From UBA3210 sp963653535 (GTDB taxonomy: Bacteria > Bacillota_I > Bacilli_A > RFN20 > CAG-449): a stretch of DNA of 32,555 nt. The DNA is taken from positions 1 to 32,555 of the forward strand of contig CAVJWU010000015.1 in the NCBI GenBank assembly GCA_963653535.1. Reading direction: 5' to 3'. The position numbers and the translations under genes were made by a program. Positions 7,686 to 14,403 of the stretch are shown one piece after another. Position 1 is the stretch's first letter. Each line of letters starts with the position of its first letter. The notes below the pieces were generated by a model, which made no database searches, was not told the DNA's origin, and was given only the letters and a program-made list of their open reading frames with translations.

Positions 7686-10094
7686 ATGTTTGAAAATAAA
7701 GAAGTTTTTAAAAAAGAGTTCCAAACACGTTGTATTACTAAATATGGAAATGATATGTCAAAATGCCATATCACAGAATTATATGATGTCTTAGGAACAA
7801 TGGTTCGTGATGCAATGGCAATCGACTGGAAAGCAAGTAAAGAATATGTCCAATCACATAAAGAAAAACAATTAGTTTATTTCTCAATGGAATTCTTAAT
7901 TGGTAGATTACTTGTTAACAATATGCAAAACTTAGGAATCTATCAAGTCGCTAAAGAAGGTCTTGCAGATTTAGGAATTAACATTCACGATTTAGAAGAA
8001 CAAGAAGCTGATGCTGGTTTAGGTAACGGTGGTTTAGGTAGACTTGCAGCTTGCTTCTTAGATTCAATTGCTTCTTTAGGTTATCCTGGTCATGGTAACT
8101 GTATTAGATATGAATATGGTTTCTTTAAACAAAAGATTGTCGATGGAAAACAAATTGAAGTCCCAGATCAATGGTTAGCGAATCCATATGTTTGGGAAAT
8201 TAAAAAACCAAAACATGCAGTTGAAGTTAAATTTTACGGACAAGCAGAGACTTATCAAGATGTTGATGGCTGCGTAAGAAGTAGAACAGTAAACGCGATG
8301 GTTGTTAAAGCAGTTCCTTATGACGTTCCAGTAGTCGGCTACAAAAATAAAGTTGTTAATACTTTAAGATTATGGTCAGCAGAACCAACTGAAGATAAAT
8401 TACCTTCAAATATGTCTTTTGATCAATATTTACAAGCAATTAAAGAAATTTGCCATGGTCTTTATCCAGATGATTCAACTGAACATGGTCGTATCTTAAG
8501 ATTAAGACAACAATATTTCTTAGTATCAAGTGGTCTTCAATCAATGATTAGAGGCCATAAGAGAGTTTATGGTACTTTAAAGAATATGTCTGAAAAATAC
8601 GTATTCCAATTAAATGATACTCACCCAATTTTAGCTATCCCAGAACTCATGAGATTATTAATGGATGAACATGGATTTGGTTGGGATGAAGCTTGGGATC
8701 AAGTTACTCATATGATGGCATATACTAACCATACAATTATGGCTGAAGCTTTAGAAAAATGGCCTGTTTCATATGTCTCTAATTTATTACCACGTGTCTA
8801 TATGATCATTGAAGAAATTGATCGTCGCTTCATTCTTGAATTAAGAGCGAAAGGTTATGATGATGAATTCATTAATAAAGTAAGAATTATTCGTGATGGA
8901 ATGATTAGAATGACTAACTTAGGAATTCATGCTTCTTTCAGTGTTAATGGTGTTGCAAAATTACATACTGAAATTTGCTGCCGTGATACATTCAAAGAAT
9001 TCTATCAATTATATCCTCAAAAATTTAATAATAAAACAAATGGTATTACTCATAGAAGATGGTTCTTAAATTCCGATCCTAAACTTGCAGATTTAGTTAC
9101 TAGCAAGATTGGTGAAGAATGGATTACTTCTCCAGATAAATTAAGCGAATTTAAAGCTTATGTTGATGATGCAAAAATTCAAAAAGACTTTTTAGCGATT
9201 AAACGTGAAAATAAAGTTGTTTTAGCGAAATATGTTAAAGAACATTTAAATATCGACCTTGATTTAGATTCAGTATTTGATGTTCAAGTTAAGAGATTAC
9301 ACGCTTATAAACGTCAATTAATGAACGTCTTTAGAATTATGTATTTCTACTTTAAAATGAAGGAAGATCCATCATTTAGAATTATTCCTCATACATATAT
9401 CTTCGGCGCAAAAGCAGCTCCAAGTTATTATTATGCAAAGAAGATTATTCAATTAATTAATGCTGTCGCGGATAAAATTAATAATGATGAAGAAATTTCT
9501 AAATATATGAAAGTTGTCTTTATTGAAAATTACGGCGTATCTTTAGCTGAAATCATTATTCCTGCGGCAGATGTTTCTGAACAAATTTCTCTTGCAGGTA
9601 AAGAAGCTTCAGGTACATCTAATATGAAATTTATGATTAATGGGGCATTAACATTAGGTACTTTAGATGGTGCGAATGTTGAAATTGATCAATTAGTTGG
9701 TTCTGATAACGATGTTATCTTCGGCTTAAAGACTCCTGAAGTAGAAGAAATTAAACGCAATGGAACATATTCTCCTTGGGACTTATATCATTCAAAACCA
9801 TATATTAAACAAATTATGGATTCATTAGTCGATGGAACATGGCATCCAAACCATGATGAATTTAGAACTATTTTCGATGAAATGATGTATCGTAATGATG
9901 AATATTTATCTTTACTTGATTTAGATAGTTATATCGAAGCTTCATTAAAGATGGATGAAAAATATGTCGATAGAGCATCATGGGCAAGATCTTGCTTAGT
10001 TAATGTCGCGAATGCTGGTTTCTTCTCATCAGATAGAACAATTCAACAATATGTTGATGATATCTGGCATTTAAATAAAATTAAATTAAAATAA
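7686..10094 (+). CDS. glgP: Glycogen/alpha-glucan phosphorylase
   Basis: PLP-dependent GT35 enzyme that releases glucose-1-phosphate from alpha-1,4-glucan chains. The 802-residue length fits the family. Visible landmarks are the N-terminal YFSMEFLIGR, the GLGNGGLGRLAACFLDS glycine-rich block, KRLHAYKRQLMN in the C-terminal half, and the PLP site EASGTSNMKF with Schiff-base Lys648, followed by NGALTLGTLDGANVEI. The ribosome site is AGGGAGA, eight bases before ATG. It forms an operon with glgB under the promoter at 5685. Whether the in vivo substrate is glycogen or maltodextrin cannot be told from sequence; the glgB pairing favours glycogen. Confidence 0.96.
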   Translation: MFENKEVFKKEFQTRCITKYGNDMSKCHITELYDVLGTMVRDAMAIDWKASKEYVQSHKEKQLVYFSMEFLIGRLLVNNMQNLGIYQVAKEGLADLGINIHDLEEQEADAGLGNGGLGRLAACFLDSIASLGYPGHGNCIRYEYGFFKQKIVDGKQIEVPDQWLANPYVWEIKKPKHAVEVKFYGQAETYQDVDGCVRSRTVNAMVVKAVPYDVPVVGYKNKVVNTLRLWSAEPTEDKLPSNMSFDQYLQAIKEICHGLYPDDSTEHGRILRLRQQYFLVSSGLQSMIRGHKRVYGTLKNMSEKYVFQLNDTHPILAIPELMRLLMDEHGFGWDEAWDQVTHMMAYTNHTIMAEALEKWPVSYVSNLLPRVYMIIEEIDRRFILELRAKGYDDEFINKVRIIRDGMIRMTNLGIHASFSVNGVAKLHTEICCRDTFKEFYQLYPQKFNNKTNGITHRRWFLNSDPKLADLVTSKIGEEWITSPDKLSEFKAYVDDAKIQKDFLAIKRENKVVLAKYVKEHLNIDLDLDSVFDVQVKRLHAYKRQLMNVFRIMYFYFKMKEDPSFRIIPHTYIFGAKAAPSYYYAKKIIQLINAVADKINNDEEISKYMKVVFIENYGVSLAEIIIPAADVSEQISLAGKEASGTSNMKFMINGALTLGTLDGANVEIDQLVGSDNDVIFGLKTPEVEEIKRNGTYSPWDLYHSKPYIKQIMDSLVDGTWHPNHDEFRTIFDEMMYRNDEYLSLLDLDSYIEASLKMDEKYVDRASWARSCLVNVANAGFFSSDRTIQQYVDDIWHLNKIKLK

Positions 10095-10101
10095 GTATTT
10101 T

Positions 10102-10131
10102 AAAAGGCTTACGATAGTTCGTAAGCCTTTT
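10102..10131 (+). terminator. Terminator of glgBP
   Basis: A perfect 13-bp stem (10102-10114 with 10119-10131, core GGCTTACGA, four-base loop) that ends in Ts, eight bases after the glgP stop. Ts on both sides make it usable from the minus strand too, for the convergent lipoprotein gene. Confidence 0.9.
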
Positions 10132-10147
10132 AGTTCGCTTTTTTAAA

Positions 10148-10885
10148 TTAGATATTTTTTATTAAATCTTTTTTGCTATTTACTAAAATTGTTGTTACGT
10201 TATTGTCTTCATTAATAATTTCTAAATAAGACATTGAATCATTATTATAATATAAATAAATATCTTTATTTACTTCATCTAAATAAGAATATAATTGATT
10301 ATTATTTAAGCTATAATGAAGAACAATTTTCGTTCCAACTACTCCTTTAAGCTCTTCTTCGTTTAAAGAAGATACATTAATTTGATACATTTTAGTTCCA
10401 TCATAAGAAATAGGATCTAATGAATTAATAAGATAATATGAAGAAGGAGTTATTTTATTTCCTAATGTTAAATTTAAACGATTATCATCAAAATATAAGG
10501 AAGAAGAATATTCTAAAGAATCTTTATAGAATCCTTTTTCAAACATTAAAATAGTTGCTGAATAAATAGAGGTATTTAAATTGTTGTTTTTTGCATATGA
10601 AATATAATTATCATAATCTACATAATACATTACGATATTATGTTCTTTAATATAAGAAATTAATTTAGGACGAATAATTTCACACGATGAACAACCGATT
10701 TGTCCAACTACTAATATAAAATCTTTTTTTAAAGAAAAAGTTAATGCTAAATCATTTTTATTGAGGTAAATAAAAGAATCTAAATTCTTACTTCTTTCAA
10801 TCTTTAATTTATGAGTAGAAGAACAACTTAGACAAGGAAAGAGAAAAATTAAAATTAATAAAAATTTTTTAATTCGATTCATCAT
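10148..10885 (-). CDS. Predicted membrane-anchored thioredoxin-like lipoprotein
   Basis: Protein of 245 residues. A basic N-terminus (NRIKKF) and hydrophobic stretch lead to PCLSC, a lipobox-like site with Cys21 as the likely lipidated residue, although the Cys at -3 is atypical. Residues 56-73 (ILVVGQIGCSSCEIIRP) look like the first strand and CxxC of a thioredoxin fold, with Cys65 and Cys68. IYSATILMFEKG resembles the thioredoxin segment that normally reads xPTxxxF, but the cis-Pro position is Ala. The second half is unlike known families and may be a separate domain. It probably acts in extracytoplasmic thiol chemistry or as a redox sensor; the function is inferred. Tandem ATGs at 10885/10882 follow AGAGGT, and a TATAAT (10907-10902) suggests its own promoter downstream of enolase. 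Confidence 0.7.
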   Translation of the reverse strand: MMNRIKKFLLILIFLFPCLSCSSTHKLKIERSKNLDSFIYLNKNDLALTFSLKKDFILVVGQIGCSSCEIIRPKLISYIKEHNIVMYYVDYDNYISYAKNNNLNTSIYSATILMFEKGFYKDSLEYSSSLYFDDNRLNLTLGNKITPSSYYLINSLDPISYDGTKMYQINVSSLNEEELKGVVGTKIVLHYSLNNNQLYSYLDEVNKDIYLYYNNDSMSYLEIINEDNNVTTILVNSKKDLIKNI

Positions 10886-10934
10886 TTTGACCTCTTTCTT
10901 ATTATAGATAAAACTAATTTAAAAGAAAAGAAAA

Positions 10935-10956
10935 AGGACGTTCAATTGAACGTCCT
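10935..10956 (-). terminator. Terminator downstream of enolase
   Basis: A 22-base perfect palindrome (arms AGGACGTT and AACGTCCT around CAATTG). On the minus strand it is followed by TTTTCTTTTC, right after the enolase stop. It separates enolase from the lipoprotein gene. Confidence 0.88.
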
Positions 10957-10971
10957 ATGAAATTAAATTAA

Positions 10972-12276
10972 TTAGTCTTCGAAACGATATTTTTTGAAAG
11001 CGTGTAAACCTTCAAATACAGCTTCTTCACCTAATTCATCTTCAATTCTTAATAATTGGTTATATTTTGCCATTCTATCAGTTCTTGAAGCTGAACCTGT
11101 TTTAATTTGTCCTGCATTAACTGCGACAGATAAATCAGCAATTGTTGTGTCTTCTGTTTCACCTGATCTATGAGATACCATACATGTATAACCATTTGTT
11201 TGAGCCATACGGATTGTATCTAATGTTTCTGTTAATGTACCGATTTGGTTAACTTTGATTAATACTGAGTTACCAACGTGGTTAACAATACCTTTTCTTA
11301 AGAAGTCTTTGTTTGTAACGAATAGGTCATCACCAACTAATTGGATCTTGTCGCCTAATTCTTTTGTTAATTTTGCCCAGCCTTCCCAGTCTGATTCTGC
11401 TAAACCATCTTCGATAGTGATGATTGGATAAGTTTCAATCATTTCTTTATACCATGCGATTAAACCATCTGCAGTATATTCGCCTTGGCCTGATTTCTTT
11501 AATGTGTATTTCTTTGTTTCTGGATCATAGAATTCACTTGAAGCAACGTCCATACCTAAGAAAATTTGTTTTCCTGGAACGTAACCAGCATTCTTAATAG
11601 CTTCCATAATTAATTCTAATGGTTCTGTGTTACCTTCTTTACAGCTTGGAGCGAAACCACCTTCGTCACCAACACCTGTTTCGTAACCTTTTTTCTTTAA
11701 GACTGATTTTAATGCGTGGAATGTTTCTACGCCAGCTCTTAAAGCTTCGTGGAATGTATCAAAGCCTGCAGGAATGATGAAGAATTCTTGGAAGTCAACT
11801 GTTGAATCTGCGTGAGCACCACCGTTAACAACGTTCATCATTGGAGTAGGTAATACCTTTGCATTCATACCGCCGATGTATTTATATAATGGAATATTGT
11901 AATAAGCTGCAGCAGCGTGTGCACATGCAAGTGAAACACCTAAAGTAGCATTTGCGCCTAAATTCTTTTTGAATGGTGTACCATCTAATGCTAATAATTT
12001 GTTATCGATACCAACTTGGTCATCTGCGTGTAAGCCAATCATTGCAGGAGCGATGATTTCATTAACATTTTTAACTGCTTTTAAGACACCTTTTCCGTTG
12101 TATCTTGCTTTGTCACCATCTCTTAATTCTAATGCTTCTGATTCACCTGTTGAAGCACCACTTGGAACAATTGCTCTACCTTTTGTACCATTTTCTAAAG
12201 TAACTTCTACTTCAACTGTAGGATTGCCTCTTGAATCTAATACTTCACGAGCATAAACTTTAACAATTTTTGTCAT
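10972..12276 (-). CDS. eno: Enolase (phosphopyruvate hydratase)
   Basis: Glycolytic enzyme converting 2-phosphoglycerate to phosphoenolpyruvate. Conserved elements are AREVLDSRGNPTVEVEV at the N-terminus, VPSGASTGESEA, VGDEGGFAP, the metal-binding TIEDGLAESDW and GDDLFVTN, the catalytic-Lys segment LIKVNQIGT, and SHRSGETEDTTIADL near the C-terminus. The start is the ATG at 12276 (MTKIVKVYARE) with AAAGGAGAT just upstream, giving 434 residues, the family norm; in-frame ATGs further out at 12315 and 12309 precede this ribosome site and overlap the -10 region. It is transcribed alone from a good promoter and has its own terminator, in keeping with high expression. Confidence 0.97.
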   Translation of the reverse strand: MTKIVKVYAREVLDSRGNPTVEVEVTLENGTKGRAIVPSGASTGESEALELRDGDKARYNGKGVLKAVKNVNEIIAPAMIGLHADDQVGIDNKLLALDGTPFKKNLGANATLGVSLACAHAAAAYYNIPLYKYIGGMNAKVLPTPMMNVVNGGAHADSTVDFQEFFIIPAGFDTFHEALRAGVETFHALKSVLKKKGYETGVGDEGGFAPSCKEGNTEPLELIMEAIKNAGYVPGKQIFLGMDVASSEFYDPETKKYTLKKSGQGEYTADGLIAWYKEMIETYPIITIEDGLAESDWEGWAKLTKELGDKIQLVGDDLFVTNKDFLRKGIVNHVGNSVLIKVNQIGTLTETLDTIRMAQTNGYTCMVSHRSGETEDTTIADLSVAVNAGQIKTGSASRTDRMAKYNQLLRIEDELGEEAVFEGLHAFKKYRFED

Positions 12277-12313
12277 TTTTTTATTAATCTCCTTTGTTAT
12301 TTCTAACATATGC

Positions 12314-12343
12314 ATTTTACCATATTTTAATAAATTAATGCAA
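12314..12343 (-). promoter_or_regulatory. Promoter of eno
   Basis: On the minus strand TTGCAT (12343-12338), 18-base spacer ending in TGG, and TAAAAT (12319-12314), giving an extended TGgTAAAAT -10. It lies about 30 bases ahead of the enolase Shine-Dalgarno. Confidence 0.6.
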
Positions 12344-12586
12344 TAAATTATAAATATAATAAATAATAATTTATTAATATGATTTTGACTTATTTTTGGT
12401 TAATTTTTTTATCATAAACATTTAAAAACTAAAATAAATAGATGTTCCACTTTGAGAAAAAAATGAAATAATTGTTATTCTTCTTGATGTTCTTTTTAGC
12501 GATTGTAAACACTTTTATAAGATTTATTCACCTGATTTCTTATAAATGTGAAAATAAGCACGTTAAAAGCATATAGGAGGTTATTT

Positions 12587-12970
12587 ATGAACAAGAACAC
12601 AGGTAGAGTTAAAGAGATCTGTGATAATTACAAGATGAGGTTATCGAAAATTGTAAAAGAAGGGACTTACAAAGAAATCGCGCATACGTTAAATGATTCC
12701 TCATTCGCTTCGCTTGACTCACATAAGTCGATGAACGATTATTTAGTTTCATCTTCAAAAGGTCTAGATGAAGATGCTATGTTTATTAATCACGTTGAAT
12801 TCTGTTTATCTTTACTTAATAGTGAAGAAAGAATGATAATTTACAAAGATTTCATTCAATGTGAAGACGCTTTATGGTATGCCGATAAATGGTCTAGATC
12901 GACTTTTTATCGTATAAGAAGTAATGCGATTGATAAATTCACTAGATATTATGGTAAAAAAGTAAAATAA
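12587..12970 (+). CDS. Small protein with a sigma-region-4/ArpU-like helix-turn-helix
   Basis: No named function. The start at 12587 has a strong AGGAGG eight bases upstream and gives 127 residues, rich in charged residues, without signal or membrane segment. The C-terminal part (about 77-120) reads LNSEERMIIYKDFI, then SRSTFYRIRSNAIDKF. This is the two-helix layout and recognition-helix style of ArpU-like and sigma region 4 regulators (compare the common SkSTYYRIKk pattern), so DNA binding is likely. From memory it also recalls small conserved proteins of Mollicutes relatives (MG284/MPN403 type), which I could not check. It stands alone, convergent with the mutM/coaE operon; the 12521-12550 region is AT-rich but holds no clear promoter. 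Confidence 0.75.
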   Translation: MNKNTGRVKEICDNYKMRLSKIVKEGTYKEIAHTLNDSSFASLDSHKSMNDYLVSSSKGLDEDAMFINHVEFCLSLLNSEERMIIYKDFIQCEDALWYADKWSRSTFYRIRSNAIDKFTRYYGKKVK

Positions 12971-12972
12971 AG

Positions 12973-12994
12973 GGTATTGCCGTTTGGCAATACC
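12973..12994 (+). terminator. Bidirectional terminator between the HTH gene and mutM/coaE
   Basis: GGTATTGCC (12973-12981) and GGCAATACC (12986-12994) with a four-base loop, then TTTTT. Reading leftward it directly follows the mutM/coaE stop codon, so it serves both convergent units. Confidence 0.9.
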
Positions 12995-12997
12995 TTT

Positions 12998-14395
12998 TTA
13001 AAGAATCTTTTTTAATACTACATCAACTTGAGCATGAGAATTTTCAATCGTTCCATCAGTACAAATTAAAAAATTACATTTAGAAACATTTTTATCAAAT
13101 GTATTACTTAAGGCAATTAGTAAATCTTGTGAAACTGTTTTTGAACCACGTTTTTTTAGGTGCTCAATTTGATTTAGATATGAACAAGTTGTTCCTAAAA
13201 TATAATCAAATAGTAAGTGAAAATTATTTTCAAACATCAGAGGTACTTCACAAACGATGATAGGAGAAGAACGATGTTTAGAAATAAAATTAACGATCGA
13301 TTTTTTGACCATTGGATGAATGATATTTTCTAATTCTTTCTTTTTATTTAAATCATTAGAAATGGCATTTTTTATGAATGGTTTTGATATTGAAGTATCA
13401 TCATTTAAGACTTCTTCGCCAAATAAATTAACTAATGCTAGTTTAGTTTCTTTTAATGTATATAATCTTGCAACTTCTTCATCAGAAGAAAATACTGGAT
13501 AACCAAGTGATTTTAGATATTTTAATACTTCAGATTTTCCTGAAGCTATTTTACCAGTTACTCCAAGAGTAACACCGACTTTTTGGCAACGAGGACAATA
13601 AGTTGTTCCTCGACCTCCAATAACACCTTTTCTAAGTATAGTTTTGCATCGAGGACAAGGTAAACCTTTTTTTCCATATACTTGTAATTCATTTTGAAAA
13701 CGTCCGTCGACTCCTTTTTCAGGATGATAACTAGATACGGTAGATCCACCTAATGAGATAGCATGAAGAAGAATTTTTTTACTTGATTCTAAAATTGAAT
13801 GACATTCTTCTTTTGTTAATGTATTAGTCTTTTTAAAAGGAGAAATTGATGTGTCGAATAAAACTTCATCGGCGTAAATATTGCCTAGTCCTGTCATGAT
13901 TTCTTGATCTAATAAGGCAATTTTAATTTCGACATTTTTCTTTTGATAGATGTTATATAGGTAAGTAGGATCATCAATTGAAAAAGGCTCAGGACCAAGT
14001 TTAGCAATTTCTTTTTCTAAGAGAATATCGCTAGTTTTAGTTAATTTCATGATACCAAAACTACGTGAATCATCATAACACATCTTCGTATTATCATCTA
14101 AATAGAAGATAACTCTCGTATGTGAAGTAATACTTTCTTCTTTCATTCTTCTAACATATTTACCTTCCATTCTTAAATGAGAGATGATGGTATACGAATT
14201 ATCAAGATTTAAGAAAAGATATTTGCCAATACGCGTAAAAGAAGTAAAAGTCGCACCTACAACTTTTTCTTTAAATTCATTTATATCACTGAGAATCATT
14301 CTTTCTAATAAGATATCAATCGAAATGATTTTTTTATTAAGATAGAGTTTTTCTAATGATTTTCTAACTGTTTCTACTTCTGGTAATTCAGGCAT
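12998..14395 (-). CDS. MutM-CoaE fusion: formamidopyrimidine-DNA glycosylase + dephospho-CoA kinase
   Basis: One 465-residue frame. Residues 1-271 are a complete Fpg/MutM: PELPEVETV with catalytic Pro2 and Glu3, Lys58 in RIGKYL, MTGLGNIYADE, and the C-terminal zinc finger with Cys247, Cys250, Cys267 and Cys270. Immediately after CPRCQK a CoaE domain begins (VGVTLGVTGKIASGKS, P-loop 281-288), continuing with SSDEEVARLY, IIHPMVKK and EVPLMFEN to the end. Thus 8-oxoguanine repair and the last CoA-synthesis step sit in one chain. There is essentially no linker and no ATG, GTG or TTG start at the junction, so separate translation of CoaE is unlikely. The CoaE C-terminus is less conserved than usual. 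An AGGAG overlapping the polA stop serves as ribosome site. It is the last gene of the dnaE-polA operon. Confidence 0.93.
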   Translation of the reverse strand: MPELPEVETVRKSLEKLYLNKKIISIDILLERMILSDINEFKEKVVGATFTSFTRIGKYLFLNLDNSYTIISHLRMEGKYVRRMKEESITSHTRVIFYLDDNTKMCYDDSRSFGIMKLTKTSDILLEKEIAKLGPEPFSIDDPTYLYNIYQKKNVEIKIALLDQEIMTGLGNIYADEVLFDTSISPFKKTNTLTKEECHSILESSKKILLHAISLGGSTVSSYHPEKGVDGRFQNELQVYGKKGLPCPRCKTILRKGVIGGRGTTYCPRCQKVGVTLGVTGKIASGKSEVLKYLKSLGYPVFSSDEEVARLYTLKETKLALVNLFGEEVLNDDTSISKPFIKNAISNDLNKKKELENIIHPMVKKSIVNFISKHRSSPIIVCEVPLMFENNFHLLFDYILGTTCSYLNQIEHLKKRGSKTVSQDLLIALSNTFDKNVSKCNFLICTDGTIENSHAQVDVVLKKIL

Positions 14396-14403
14396 AAAAT
14401 CTC

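Noticed and set aside
7439..7774. Minus-strand open frames across the glgB end and glgP start
   Set aside because: Their Phe/Leu-rich sequence is the mirror of the Lys/Glu-rich GlgB tail; there is no ribosome site and they overlap two certain genes.
11969..12256. Plus-strand open frame of 95 codons inside eno
   Set aside because: It is wholly antisense to a highly conserved enolase, has no ribosome site, and its Pro/Ser/Leu-rich composition is what the reverse of a coding strand gives.
12998..14395. MutM-CoaE as two separate genes with a sequencing slip
   Set aside because: The frame is continuous, both domains are complete up to the junction, and there is no homopolymer run or start codon there. 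An assembly error cannot be fully excluded without reads.
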